DNA of 64,000 nucleotides from JACCTU01 sp963848525 (GCA_963848525.1 CAWKDZ010000003.1:248001-312000); one strand, 5' to 3'; shown: positions 1 to 9,195, numbered from the stretch's first letter. Notes: generated from the letters alone by a model not told the origin. Numbers and translations: made by a program.

Positions 1-897
1 CGTCTACTTCCAGCGCGGCTCGGTCGGCGCCGCCTTCCGCCTCATTCCCGAAGCGATCAAGACGCTCGAGGAGCTCGGACTCCCCGCGTCCCTGCACCAG
101 CTCGCCGAGAAGCCTCGCGGCCTCGTCCTCGTCACCGGCCCGACCGGGTTCGGGGAAGTCGACGACGCTCGCGTCGCTGATCGACGAGGTGAACCGAACC
201 CGCTCCGACCACATCCTCACGATCGAGGACCCGATCGAGTTCGTGCACCGCCACAAGCGGTGCGTCGTCAACCAGCGCGAGATCGGCACGGACGCGTCGA
301 GCTTCGCGGAGGGGCTGCGGGCGGCATTGCGCCAGGACCCCGACGTGATCCTCGTCGGCGAGCTGCGCGACCTCGAGACGATCGCCGTGGCGCTGACCGC
401 GGCGGAGACGGGCCACCTCGTCCTCGGGACGCTGCACACGCAGAGCGCGTCGAGCACGGTCGACCGCATCATCGACGTCTTCCCGCCGGCGCAGCAGGAG
501 CAGGTACGCATGCAGCTCGCCGGCTCGCTGCAGGGGATCGTCACGCAGGCGCTGCTCCCGACCGCGAGCGGCGACGGCCGCGTCGCCGCCCTCGAGATCC
601 TTCTGCCCGACGATGCCACGCAGGAACCTGATCCGGCAGGGCAAGGTCGAGCAGATCTACTCGATCCTCCAGACCGGTACGCAGCGCGGGATGCAGACGA
701 TGGAGCAGTCGCTCGCCGAGCTGACGTTGCGCCACGTGATCACGCTCGAGCTCGCGCTGTCGCGGACGAGCCGCCCCGACCAGCTGCTCGGCCTGCTCGA
801 GCGCGGCGGGTTCGACACCAGCGCTGCGTACGCGGAGCCGGAGGCGCCCGACGTCCCGCTCCAGCCGCTCGGCGGGCTGCGGGTGGCGGAGGGATAG
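1..897 (+). pseudogene. pilT: Type IV pilus retraction ATPase PilT, 5' end outside window, two frameshifts
   Basis: Hexameric ATPase that powers pilus retraction at the inner face of the membrane. Reading starts at base 2 (VYFQRGSVGAAFRLIPEAIK) and reaches a Walker A region that would read GPTGSGKST if one extra t at 149/150 were removed. The next frame carries TIEDPIEF, VNQREIG, the Walker B-like RQDPDVILVGELRD and GHLVLGTLHT. A second extra base near 622 (cagg for cgg) shifts the reading into RNLIRQGKVEQIYSILQTG up to the stop at 897. Removing both bases restores a continuous C-terminal 298 codons. The VNQRE and GMQTM features favour PilT over PilB. It leads into pilM with a 4-nt gap. Clean coding on both sides of each indel suggests consensus error or recent mutation; as given, the gene is broken inside the ATP-binding loop. 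Confidence 0.85.
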
Positions 898-901
898 GCC
901 G

Positions 902-2410
902 GTGGTCGACTGGAAGAAGGAGATCAAGCTGTCCGACCTCGTCGGCGCCGGCAAGAAGGAGGACGAAGCCGAGGCAGAGGTCGTCGCCGAGCCCGCGGCG
1001 GTCGAGCTGCTCAGCGCGTACGTCCCGCCGGAGGTTCCTGCGGCGCCGGCGGTCGAGCCCGCCCCGGAGGTGATCGACCTCGCGTTCCCGGCGCAGCCGG
1101 CGAGCGCGCCGCAGCCGGCGCCTCCGCCGGTCGAGCTCCCCGAGGTCGCCGTGCCCGCTCCGGCACCCGCGCCGGTCGTCGTGCACCCGCCCGTCCCGTC
1201 CGCCCAGCTTCCCCCGGTCGCCGAGGAGCGGCCGCCGGCGAACGTACAAAGAGAAGAGGAGGCGCGCGTCCCGTTCTACAAGCGCGAGCTCGGGCGCAAG
1301 AAGGACCAGACGGAGAAGCCGCGGCGCTCGGCGGCGCGCGGAGGAAAGCTTCCGAAGCGGGTCGTCGGCCTGAAGATCGGCGCCTCGCAGCTCGCCGCTG
1401 CGACGGTCGAGAACAACGGGAGCTCCGAGCTCGTGCAGGTCGCGCGCCACCAGCTCGACGCGGGCATCGTGTCGAACGGCGAGGTCCGCGACCCGGACAA
1501 GCTCGCGGAGGCGCTGAAGGTCTTCTTCAAGCGCAACAACCTGCCCAAGCGCGGTGTCCGGCTCGGGATCGCGACGAACCGCATCGGCGTCCGCACGCTC
1601 GAGATCGCCGGCGTCAGCGACGGGAAGCAGCTCGCGAACGCGATTCGCTTCCGCGCCCAGGAGGCGCTGCCGATCCCGATCGACGAGGCGGTCCTCGACT
1701 ACCAGGTGCTGGACGAGTCGAAGGACGAGGCCGGCGAGACGACGCGCCGGATCCTGCTCGTCCTCGCCTATCGCGACCTGATCGACCGCTACGTCGCCGC
1801 GTGCAAGAAGGCCGGCCTCCAGCTCGTCGGGATCGACCTCGAAGCGTTCGCGCTGCTGCGCGCGCTCGCTGCACCGCGCGAAGAGGATTCGGCCGCGCAG
1901 GCGGCGCTTGTTGCGGTCACCGTCGGCCACGACCGGACGACGTTCGCCGTCTCCGACGGCCGCGTGTGCGAGTTCACGCGCGTGCTCGACTGGGGCGGCC
2001 GGACGCTCGACGTCGCGCTGGCCCGGGCGCTCGACGTTGCTCCGTCCGAGGTCGAGGAGATCAAGCACCAGCTTTCGCTCGACGGCCACGAGGTCCCCGC
2101 AGGGCTTCGGGAAGAGCAGGCATACAAGGCGCGGGAGGCGCTGCGTCGCCAGGTGCAGGCCTTCGCGCGCGAGCTCGTCTCCTCGCTTCAGTTCTACCAG
2201 GGCCAGCCCGGGTCGCTCGGGATCGGCGAGATCGTGCTGACCGGCGGCACCGCGCACCTCGCGGGCTTCGCCGAGGAGCTGCAGCGGCTGATCGGCGTGC
2301 GCGTTCGCGTCGGCGATCCGCTCGTGCGTGTGCGCGTCGGCAAGAAGGTGAGGGAGCCCGAGCAGCTCGGTTCGTTCGCGGTCGCGATCGGTCTCGGGAT
2401 CGAGGACTAG
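902..2410 (+). CDS. pilM: Type IV pilus assembly protein PilM with long N-terminal extension
   Basis: Actin-like cytoplasmic protein that binds the tail of PilN and connects the pilus motor to the PilNO membrane complex. The GTG start gives 502 residues. Residues 1-15 (MVDWKKEIKLSDLVG) form a short charged helix. A Pro/Ala/Val/Glu-rich linker of about 100 residues follows, then a basic stretch, then the ATPase fold from about residue 150 (VVGLKIGASQLAAATVE). The SHS2-type region with IRFRAQEALPIPIDEAVLDY and the nucleotide-binding EIVLTGGTAHLAGF segment are typical of PilM. Usual length is about 350-380, so the N-terminus is some 130-150 residues longer. It lies between pilT and pilN in one operon. 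Confidence 0.92.
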   Translation: MVDWKKEIKLSDLVGAGKKEDEAEAEVVAEPAAVELLSAYVPPEVPAAPAVEPAPEVIDLAFPAQPASAPQPAPPPVELPEVAVPAPAPAPVVVHPPVPSAQLPPVAEERPPANVQREEEARVPFYKRELGRKKDQTEKPRRSAARGGKLPKRVVGLKIGASQLAAATVENNGSSELVQVARHQLDAGIVSNGEVRDPDKLAEALKVFFKRNNLPKRGVRLGIATNRIGVRTLEIAGVSDGKQLANAIRFRAQEALPIPIDEAVLDYQVLDESKDEAGETTRRILLVLAYRDLIDRYVAACKKAGLQLVGIDLEAFALLRALAAPREEDSAAQAALVAVTVGHDRTTFAVSDGRVCEFTRVLDWGGRTLDVALARALDVAPSEVEEIKHQLSLDGHEVPAGLREEQAYKAREALRRQVQAFARELVSSLQFYQGQPGSLGIGEIVLTGGTAHLAGFAEELQRLIGVRVRVGDPLVRVRVGKKVREPEQLGSFAVAIGLGIED

Positions 2411-2422
2411 GGGCTCACCGAG

Positions 2423-3043
2423 ATGCGCGCAGTCAACCTCCTCCCGAGAGACGATCAGCAGCGCTCGCGAAAGCGGCAGAACGTCCCGGCGCTCGTCTCG
2501 ACCGCGCTGATCGTGCTGGTGACGGGTCTGCTCGGCGTCTTGTACTTCTCGGCGAAGAGCACGGCCGAGGCGCGCGACTACGACCTCCAGGGCGTGCAGG
2601 CCGAGCTCGCCACGCTCCCGAGCCCCGTCGAGCTCGCCGCCGAGAACGCGCCCAAGCAGAAGCTGACGGCCGAGCACGACGCCCGCGTCGCCGCCCTGTC
2701 CGCCGCCCTCGCGCACCGCGTCGCCTGGGACCGCGTGCTGCGCGAGATCTCGCTCGTGCTCCCGGAGGACGTGTGGCTCAAGGAGCTCACCGCTGACGCA
2801 CCGAACAAGCCCGGGCTCGCGCCCACCCCGGCCACGGCCGCGGGTCAGCCCCCTCAGCTGCTGAGCCTCGCCGGCTACACGTACTCGCACGCGGCGGTCG
2901 CGCGCTTCCTCACGCGGCTCGCGCTGATCCCGGACCTCCAGAACGTCTGGCTGGAGCGGAGCCAGAAGATGATCCTCGCGGAGCGCCCGGTGATCTTCTT
3001 CACGGTCAAGGCCGACGTGCGCGCGGCGGGAGCGCCCTCGTGA
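2423..3043 (+). CDS. pilN: Type IV pilus assembly protein PilN
   Basis: Bitopic inner-membrane protein that pairs with PilO and binds PilM through its N-terminal tail. The 206-residue product begins MRAVNLLPRD, the short conserved PilN tail (a NLLP motif that docks in the PilM groove). One membrane segment follows at about residues 22-42, then a coiled coil and a C-terminal alpha/beta domain. It sits 12 nt after pilM and overlaps pilO by 4 nt (GTGA), indicating coupled translation. Confidence 0.9.
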   Translation: MRAVNLLPRDDQQRSRKRQNVPALVSTALIVLVTGLLGVLYFSAKSTAEARDYDLQGVQAELATLPSPVELAAENAPKQKLTAEHDARVAALSAALAHRVAWDRVLREISLVLPEDVWLKELTADAPNKPGLAPTPATAAGQPPQLLSLAGYTYSHAAVARFLTRLALIPDLQNVWLERSQKMILAERPVIFFTVKADVRAAGAPS

Positions 3044-3744
3044 ACGTGACGAAGCGCAAGCTCTCGCCTGCCGCGACCGCGGCCGTCGGCGTCGGCGTCA
3101 CCGTCGTCGTCGCGGCGGTCGGCTGGTTCCTGCTGGTGTCACCGCAGCGCTCGCGCGCGGCGGGGCTCGCCGACGAGATCGTCGCCGTCGAGGCACAGGT
3201 CAGCGAGGCTCGGCGGGCCGGGGTCGCGCTCGGCGACGCGAAGCCGATCGCGGTCGCGGACCTCTTCCGGCTGACCAAGGCGATGCCCGACGACAACGAC
3301 ATGGCGGGCGTGCTGCTCGAGCTGAGCCAGGTCGCGCAGGAGACCGGGATCGAGTTCGAGCAGGTCATCCCGCAGGCGACGGTCGCGGCCGCTACCTACC
3401 GCGCCCAGCCGATCCAGCTCGTCTTCACCGGGAACTTCTACGAGCTCTCCGACTTTCTCTACCGGCTGCGGAACCTCGTCTCGGTCCAGCGCGGGCGGCT
3501 GCTCGCGAACGGGCGGCTGTTCGCGGTCGACAAGCTCCAGTTCGTCGAGTCCGACCGAAGCTTCCCGAACATCAAGGCGCTCCTGTCCGTCAGCGCCTTC
3601 CTCTACGGGACCGGCCCGGTCGCAGGCGCGCCGCCGGCGACGACGACCGACACGACTGCGACGGGTGAGGCGACGCCGACGGACACGACGGCGACGACGC
3701 CCGAGCCGACCGACGCCGCGCCGAGCGCAGCGGGGACCCCCTGA
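3040..3744 (+). CDS. pilO: Type IV pilus assembly protein PilO
   Basis: Partner of PilN in the inner-membrane alignment complex. The 234-residue product has a short basic N-terminus, one membrane helix at about residues 10-33, a coiled coil (residues 40-65) and a ferredoxin-like domain ending near residue 185 (LLSVSAFLYGTG). The last 45 residues are a low-complexity Thr/Pro/Ala tail. The GTG start overlaps the pilN stop by 4 nt, and the stop shares one base with the next start. The family assignment rests on position, topology and the 'TGNFYELSDFLYRLRNL' segment. Confidence 0.88.
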   Translation: MNVTKRKLSPAATAAVGVGVTVVVAAVGWFLLVSPQRSRAAGLADEIVAVEAQVSEARRAGVALGDAKPIAVADLFRLTKAMPDDNDMAGVLLELSQVAQETGIEFEQVIPQATVAAATYRAQPIQLVFTGNFYELSDFLYRLRNLVSVQRGRLLANGRLFAVDKLQFVESDRSFPNIKALLSVSAFLYGTGPVAGAPPATTTDTTATGEATPTDTTATTPEPTDAAPSAAGTP

Positions 3745-4463
3745 TGGCGAAGCGGTTCGACGCCAAGGCGAAGGCCAAGCGCCAGAAGATCATGGCCGCG
3801 GGCGGGGCTGTGCTGCTGCTCGGCATCCTCGCGATCCAGGTCCCGCGCACGATGAAGATGCTGAACGGCGAGGCGCCGCCACCTCCTCCTGCGGCCGCGC
3901 CAAGCACGGTTCCGAGCGATCCGAGCGTCGTCCCGACGCCCGGCACGGTCGGTGGGGGTGCCGCGTCCACCGCCTCGGGCGCCGGCACCCTCATCGATTC
4001 GGACGTGAGCCCGGCAGCCACCGACGGACAGCTGATCGTCTTCGGCCGGTTCGAGAGCAAGGATCCCTTCAAGCAGCAGATCGACGAGCGGGCCGCCGCA
4101 TCGCCCGCTCCGTCGACGAGCCCGGGCTCGAGCTCGAGCTCGGACGCCGAGCCGCCCGGAGGGTCCGCCGTGCCCGCTTCCCGCGGCCAGGACGCGCCGC
4201 CCGCGCCGGCCGCGCCCGCCGGCTCGGCCGTGATCGCCGTCAACGGGGCCGAAGAGACCGTCGCCGTGCGAGGGGTGTTCCCGAAGGACTCGCCCGTGTT
4301 CAAGCTCGTCAAGCTCACCGGGAGCACGGCCAGGATCGCGATCGCCGGCGGCTCGTTCGCCTCGGGGTCGGCCACGGTGACGCTCGAGCGGGGCAAGACG
4401 CTCACCCTCGTGAACACGGCCGACGGCACGCGCTACGAGCTGAAGCTCGTCTCGATCGGCTAA
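3744..4463 (+). CDS. Bitopic protein in the PilP position of the pilus operon
   Basis: A 239-residue protein with a Lys/Arg-rich cytoplasmic N-terminus, one membrane helix at about residues 18-33, a Pro/Ala-rich linker, a 'FGRFESKDPFKQ' segment near residues 100-112 and a C-terminal beta-rich domain (about 165-239, ending YELKLVSIG). The order pilM-N-O-this and the SKDPF motif resemble PilP, which in diderms links PilNO to the outer-membrane secretin. No outer membrane is expected here, so a direct PilP role cannot be assumed. It may extend the PilNO complex toward the cell wall. It overlaps pilO by 1 nt (TGATG). Confidence 0.65.
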   Translation: MAKRFDAKAKAKRQKIMAAGGAVLLLGILAIQVPRTMKMLNGEAPPPPPAAAPSTVPSDPSVVPTPGTVGGGAASTASGAGTLIDSDVSPAATDGQLIVFGRFESKDPFKQQIDERAAASPAPSTSPGSSSSSDAEPPGGSAVPASRGQDAPPAPAAPAGSAVIAVNGAEETVAVRGVFPKDSPVFKLVKLTGSTARIAIAGGSFASGSATVTLERGKTLTLVNTADGTRYELKLVSIG

Positions 4464-4495
4464 GGCGGCGGGCGGCCGCTGCCGATAACACCACC

Positions 4496-5029
4496 GTGCG
4501 GCTGCGTGCCTCCGATCAGCAGGGCTTCGGCCTGATCGAGCTCCTGATGTCGATGACGATGCTGAACATCGGCATCCTCGCGCTCGTGGCGGCGTTCCAG
4601 TCGGGCGCCTTCGCCCTGAAGCGCGCGAGCGCGCACTCGACCGCCGCCGCGATCGCGGACATCCAGATGGAGCGGTACCGCGCGTACAAGTACTGCGGGA
4701 TCCTCTTCACGGCGACCGACGTCACGACAGCGCAGGCCGACCCGACCTACACCGCCGACGCCGAGTACGTTCGCGCTCCGACCCAACTCACTCCCGCGAA
4801 CGACCCGTCATGCCCGGGAGCGACCCCGCCGACCGATTCGCTGCCGATTCAGAACCTGACGGGCCCCGACCAGAAGCCCTATCGGGCCGACGTCTACATC
4901 GTCGCGGACACCGTGACGTCCGGGCGGCCGATCAAGCGCGTCACCGTCGTGATCCGCGACCGCCAGAACCTCGGCGGGCGTCCACTCGCCCGGGTCGCGT
5001 CGACGTTCGACCAGGCAACGGGCAGTTAA
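4496..5029 (+). CDS. PilV-like type IV prepilin
   Basis: Minor pilin or pseudopilin of 177 residues. The GTG start gives MRLRASDQQG followed by FGLIELL: a class III leader cleaved after G10, with F11 at +1 and the required glutamate at +5 (E15). The hydrophobic stalk continues to about residue 38, and a globular domain with two cysteines (KYCG and DPSCPG) follows. No in-frame ATG lies between the pilP-position gene and the cleavage motif, so the GTG at 4496 is chosen. It is 32 nt downstream of that gene and 2 nt upstream of pilC. Confidence 0.8.
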   Translation: MRLRASDQQGFGLIELLMSMTMLNIGILALVAAFQSGAFALKRASAHSTAAAIADIQMERYRAYKYCGILFTATDVTTAQADPTYTADAEYVRAPTQLTPANDPSCPGATPPTDSLPIQNLTGPDQKPYRADVYIVADTVTSGRPIKRVTVVIRDRQNLGGRPLARVASTFDQATGS

Positions 5030-5031
5030 GC

Positions 5032-6243
5032 GTGGCCACCTTCGCGTACGCGGCGATCAACGCACAGGGGCTCGAGGCCTCCGGCGAGATCAGCGCGCCC
5101 GACGCGCTCGCCGCACGCGAGCAGCTTCGCGTCCGCGGGCTGCTCGCGAACGCGCTCGAGGAGCTGCCCGCGAGCGGCGAGGAGTCCGTCCGCACGGTCT
5201 TCAAGAAGATCAAGCCGAAGTCGCTGCAGATCTTCTCGCGGCAGTTCGCGACGATGATCGAGGCCGGCCTGAACGTCGTCAGCGCGCTCGTGATCCTCGA
5301 GGAGCAGACCGACGACCAGTACCTCGGCCAGGTGATCAGGGAGATCCGCGGCGACGTCGAGGGCGGCTTGCTGCTCTCGCAGGCGCTGGAGCGGCACCCG
5401 AAGGTCTTCTCGCGGCTCTACGTGTCGATGGTCGAGGCCGGCGAGGCGGCGGGCATCCTCGACACGGTCCTCGACCGCGTCGCCTTCCAGATCGAGAAGG
5501 ACACGCAGATCAAGCGGCGGGTCAAGGGCGCGATGATCTACCCGACGATGGTCCTGATCTTCGCGACCCTCGTCCTGATCGGGATGCTGATGTTCCTCGT
5601 CCCGGTCTTCGTCAAGATCTTCGGCCAGCTCGGCGGCGAGCTGCCGACGCTGACGCAGTGGGTCGTCAAGGCGTCGAACCTGCTCCGCGACAAGTGGTTC
5701 ATCATCATCCCGGCCATGATCGGCTCCGTCGTCGGCTTCCGGCGGTGGAAGCGGTCGGAGTCGGGCCGCAAGCTCTGGGACCGGTTCAAGCTCCGGATCC
5801 CGATGAAGATCGGCGACGTCGTCCTCAAGGTGACGATGGCGCGCTTCTCGCGGACGCTCTCGACGCTCGTCGCGGCCGGCGTCGACATCATCAAGGCGCT
5901 CGAGATCACGGGCCAGACGGCAGGCAACTGGGTCGTCGAGGAGGCGCTCGCCGACGTGCGCGTGCGCGTCCACGAGGGCGTGCCGATCGCGCAGCCGCTG
6001 ATCGAGAACCCGATCTTCCCGCCGATGGTCTCGCAGATGGTCAAGATCGGCGAGGAGACCGGCGAGCTCGAGAAGATGCTCGGGAAGATCGCCGACTTCT
6101 ACGAGGACGAGGTCGACGCCTCGATCCAGTCGCTGACCTCGATCATCGAGCCGCTGATGATGATCCTGGTCGGCCTGATGGTCGGCGTGATCATCATCGC
6201 GATGTACCTGCCGATGTTCAAGATGCTCACGCTGCTCCAGTAA
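5032..6243 (+). CDS. pilC: Type IV pilus inner-membrane platform protein PilC
   Basis: Polytopic GspF-family protein that the motor ATPases engage to add or remove pilins. The GTG start 2 nt after the prepilin stop gives 403 residues, the usual length. The N-terminal domain begins FAYAAINAQGLEASGEI. Two repeats of the GspF domain follow (about residues 65-190 and 270-390), each with a conserved F-x-R-Q/T core (FSRQFATMIEAGLNVVSAL; FSRTLSTLVAAGVDIIKAL) and E-G-type turns (VSMVEAGEAAG; VKIGEETGEL). Three membrane helices are visible at about 170-192, 222-242 and 372-396. Last gene of the pilus operon; a hairpin follows. Confidence 0.93.
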   Translation: MATFAYAAINAQGLEASGEISAPDALAAREQLRVRGLLANALEELPASGEESVRTVFKKIKPKSLQIFSRQFATMIEAGLNVVSALVILEEQTDDQYLGQVIREIRGDVEGGLLLSQALERHPKVFSRLYVSMVEAGEAAGILDTVLDRVAFQIEKDTQIKRRVKGAMIYPTMVLIFATLVLIGMLMFLVPVFVKIFGQLGGELPTLTQWVVKASNLLRDKWFIIIPAMIGSVVGFRRWKRSESGRKLWDRFKLRIPMKIGDVVLKVTMARFSRTLSTLVAAGVDIIKALEITGQTAGNWVVEEALADVRVRVHEGVPIAQPLIENPIFPPMVSQMVKIGEETGELEKMLGKIADFYEDEVDASIQSLTSIIEPLMMILVGLMVGVIIIAMYLPMFKMLTLLQ

Positions 6244-6258
6244 CGAGGCTGGGCGCGG

Positions 6259-6288
6259 GCGGGGTGTCACCGTCTCGCGACACCCCGC
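6259..6288. terminator. Hairpin between convergent pilC and cupredoxin genes
   Basis: A perfect 10-bp inverted repeat (gcggggtgtc / gacaccccgc) around a 10-nt loop lies between the stops of two converging genes. There is no U-tract on either strand, so it is probably a bidirectional stem-type terminator or an mRNA end stabiliser. Confidence 0.6.
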
Positions 6289-6296
6289 CAGGTCCG

Positions 6297-6797
6297 CTAC
6301 TTGACGTTCACCCAGCCGTACATGTCGAACTCGGCAAAGTGTGGCGTGAAGTTGCACAGAACGAGGTAGCGGCCCGGTTCGTCGAACGTCGCCGGGGCCG
6401 TCGTCCAGGTTCCCGTGCCGGTTGCAACGTTCACAGCGGGTCCCATCTCGACTCGGCCATCGGGATCGTTGATGAACGGGAACGGTCCCTGGAGGTCGAT
6501 GTCGTCAGGTGTCGTCCCGGCCTCGTACACCGCGGGCTGGTGAATTCCGAACCGTACGAGGATGTCGTAGCTCACGCGGCCACCCTTGGCGATCGTGACC
6601 GTCCTCGGGATGAGGTTGAACTTCCCGTTGCCCGACTCATCGTGCTCCGTGATCGGTGGAAACGAGCTGCCCACGTCGTCGTTGCCGAAGCGCACCGTCG
6701 CGCTTGTATCCCGTCCTGCGAGAACCGCCGGGGCGAGTACCGCCACCGCCCCGACGACGGGCACTACTGCGAATGCCAATCGTCTACGTCTCTGCAC
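6297..6797 (-). CDS. Exported cupredoxin-like copper protein
   Basis: A 166-residue product with an N-terminal RRRR followed by a hydrophobic stretch ending AVLAG (residues 7-28), a Sec- or Tat-type export signal. The mature part is a cupredoxin fold. His86 (FGIHQPAV), Cys148, His153 and Met159 (LVLCNFTPHFAEFDMYGWV) match the spacing of a type-1 copper site. The protein could carry electrons or bind copper at the cell surface; the partner is not visible. It is transcribed toward pilC and divergently from the SARP-type gene. Confidence 0.72.
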   Translation of the reverse strand: MQRRRRLAFAVVPVVGAVAVLAPAVLAGRDTSATVRFGNDDVGSSFPPITEHDESGNGKFNLIPRTVTIAKGGRVSYDILVRFGIHQPAVYEAGTTPDDIDLQGPFPFINDPDGRVEMGPAVNVATGTGTWTTAPATFDEPGRYLVLCNFTPHFAEFDMYGWVNVK

Positions 6798-6840
6798 ATT
6801 CCCTGCTTTCTCTCGACGTTCGTTCGAGCCTAGGCCTCGC

Positions 6841-6858
6841 CTCTAACCGCGCTCTAAC
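6841..6858. promoter_or_regulatory. 11-bp-phased direct heptamer repeat (SARP-type operator candidate)
   Basis: The heptamer CTCTAAC occurs twice, at 6841-6847 and 6852-6858, separated by four bases (cgcg). This gives an 11-bp period, the architecture bound by OmpR-type winged helices of SARP/AfsR proteins. It lies between the divergent cupredoxin gene and a BTAD-domain regulator of that family, 52 bp upstream of the regulator's ATG. The repeat is seen; the binding is inferred. Confidence 0.5.
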
Positions 6859-6910
6859 GCGGCCTGGTCGGGCACCGTCGCCCTCAGCAGGTCGGTGTTA
6901 CGGTCGGCAG

Positions 6911-8860
6911 ATGACCGCTCTCCAGTTCCGTGTCTTGGGTCCGCTCGAGGTCCGGCGGAACGGGAGCCCGGTGCCTATCGCAGCACCCAAGCAGCGAGCG
7001 TTGCTCGGGTTGCTTCTCCTCCATGCGAACGAGCCCGTCTCTCAGGACGAGCTCATCGATCAGCTGTGGGGCGATCGAGCCCCGCCGACCGCCCGCGCTT
7101 CGCTCCAGAACCAGGTGTACGCCCTGCGCAAACTCCTCGGCCCGGAGACACTCGAGCGGGATGCTCGCGGGTATGTGATCCACGTCGAGCCCGGCGAGTT
7201 GGACTTGGAGCAGTTCGAGCGCTTGGTGAGGGAGGCGCATCGCTGCGAGCCGAAGGAGCGCGCCGCCAAGCTACGGGAAGCGCTCGCACTCTGGCGCGGT
7301 CGCCCTCGTGGAGTCCCCTCGTCGAGCCGTTCATGCAGCCGGAGATCGCGCGCTTGGAGGAGGCCCGGGTTACGGCCCTCGAGAGCCGCGTCGATGCCGA
7401 GCTGGCGCTCGGGCTTCACGGGGATCTCGCGTCGGAGTTGACAACACTCGTCGAGCGCTACCCGCTCCGCGAAAGGATCTGGGGTCAACTCATGCTTGCC
7501 CTCTACCGTGGGGGACGACAAGCTGACGCGCTGACGGCCTATCGACGAGCGCACAGCGCATTCGTCGACGAGCTCGGAGTCGAGCCGGGCGTCGACCTAC
7601 GGGAGTTACACCGTGCAATTCTCGTTCAGGACGCCGCGCTAGACGACTCCGAGCATCGAATCGGCTGGACGCTCGAGCGCGCGGCCGCAATCCTGCCCTG
7701 GTCGCCGCACGAGCGCGCGGAGTCGCTGTACGAGTACGGCCTTGCGCTCTACCGGACGGGCGAGCGCAGGCGAGCGTTTTCGTCGCTCGAGGCTGCGGTG
7801 CGTATGGCGGCAGCCGCTGGTGACGAGAGCGTCGAGGACCGGGCACGCCTCTACCTCTCGTACTTCTCCCAATGGAGCCAGGGGAAGAGCCAGCTCGAGT
7901 TCTTGACCGAGGCGGAGCGGGCTTCTGAGCGCTTCGAGATGCGGAGCGACGGCAAAGGCCTCGCCGTCGCCTTGCGCCACCGCTACCAGACCCTTTCGGC
8001 GCTGGGGCGAACCGACGAGGCGGCCGAGCTTGCTCTGCGCGCCGCCGAGCTTGCGGCGGAGCGCGACGATTCAGTCGAGGAGGCAGCCGCGCTCGTGAAC
8101 CGAGCGGGGGCTCTGGCCTACGGTTCGACACCGGTCGAACGGGCGCTCCGCGAATGCGAGGAGATGCTCGAGGCCGGCCTTCGGCGGGACCTCTGGAGTT
8201 CATCACCGAATCCGTTGCGGCTACTCGCTGCACTCGGGTCGCTGTACGCACAGGCCGGACGCATCGAGGACGCCCGTGGCGTCCTCCACCAAGCCGTCGA
8301 CCAGGCACGGGAAGGCGGGTTGCTGTGGTTTCTCGCGGGCATGACCTTTGAGCTTGGCTCGGCGGAGTTCATCGCGGGCAACCTCGCTGAGGCCGCAGGC
8401 CACATGCGCTCGGCGCACGCCTTGGTCGAGACGGAGGATGACCACGTCTTCAAGCCACAGCTTGCGGGCGAGCTCGCGTGCGTACTCGCTCTCTCCGGTG
8501 ACGCCGGCGCAGCGAGACAACTCGCGCTCGACGCCCGTGCGATCTCAACCGGCGACTTCGCCCTCGAAGTTCTCTGGCGACGCGCGCTTGCGCTCGTGGC
8601 AGCCTCGGAGGGGCAGTTCAAGGAAGCGCGCATGCTCTCCGACGAGGCGCGCGCACGCGCAAACGCGTCCGACCTGCTGACCGTTCCGCGGCCAGACACT
8701 CGAGGAGGCCGCGCGCGTGCGGGAGCTTTCGGGCGACTCGGTAGCCGCAACGACAGCGCTCGAGGAGGCCCTCGCCGCATACGAGCAGAAAGGGAACGCC
8801 GCGGGTGCGCAGCGTGTGCGATCGAGGCTCGGCGGAGCTCGATCTGGCGACGACGCCTGA
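6911..8860 (+). pseudogene. SARP/AfsR-type BTAD-domain transcriptional regulator, two compensating frameshifts
   Basis: Reads MTALQFRVLGPLEVRRNGSP with a winged-helix OmpR-like domain (about residues 1-95, including LLHANEPVSQDELIDQLWG), then a bacterial transcriptional activation domain (about 100-245, including LREALALWRG, RLEEARVTALESRVDAELAL and LGVEPGVDLRELH), then about 400 residues of TPR-like helical repeats. No AAA ATPase domain is present. Reading leaves its frame near 7303 (one base missing in a c-run) and returns near 8687 (one base extra), ending LEEALAAYEQKGNAAGAQRV before TGA at 8860. Restored length is 649 residues. The start is set by the motif and a GTTACGG-CAG leader without a strong Shine-Dalgarno. 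Confidence 0.72.
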
Positions 8861-8874
8861 GGCACAATCGGGGC

Positions 8875-9189
8875 GTGAGCGAGCCGATCGTGCCGAGGGA
8901 GGAGCTCGAGCTCGCGGTCGAGACGCGGAAGGAGCTCGGCCTCGAGCGTGAGCCGGAGGTGATCGACGCCTTCCTCCAGCGGATCGAGGCGCGGGCCGCG
9001 GAGCGCGTGGGCGCGAGCGAGGAAGCGCTCAAGCGAAAGCGCGACCACCAGAAGGAGATGACCCTTGGGGCGATGGGGATCTCGATCCCGTTGCTCGTGA
9101 TCGCCGCCGTCTTCACCGGGCTCGCCGGCGTCATCGCCGTGTGCACGGCGCTCGCGGTGATCGCGATCATCGCGTCGCGTTCGGACTAG
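8875..9189 (+). CDS. Small actinobacterial membrane protein
   Basis: GTG start, 104 residues. The N-terminal half is charged and helical (REELELAVETRKELGLEREP ... VIDAFLQRIEARAAERV). The C-terminal half has two hydrophobic segments, about residues 64-80 and 82-98, ending IIASRSD. The 'E-TR-ELG-E-EPEVIDAFL-RIE' pattern is common in small integral membrane proteins of actinobacteria of unknown function. It lies 14 nt after the stop of the repaired SARP-type gene; in the uncorrected sequence one open frame runs falsely from the regulator into it. Confidence 0.65.
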   Translation: MSEPIVPREELELAVETRKELGLEREPEVIDAFLQRIEARAAERVGASEEALKRKRDHQKEMTLGAMGISIPLLVIAAVFTGLAGVIAVCTALAVIAIIASRSD

Positions 9190-9195
9190 CGACGC

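Noticed and set aside
6895..9189. Apparent single protein joining the BTAD regulator to the small membrane protein
   Set aside because: The real regulator frame ends at TGA 8860 with a recognisable helical tail, and the membrane protein has its own GTG at 8875.
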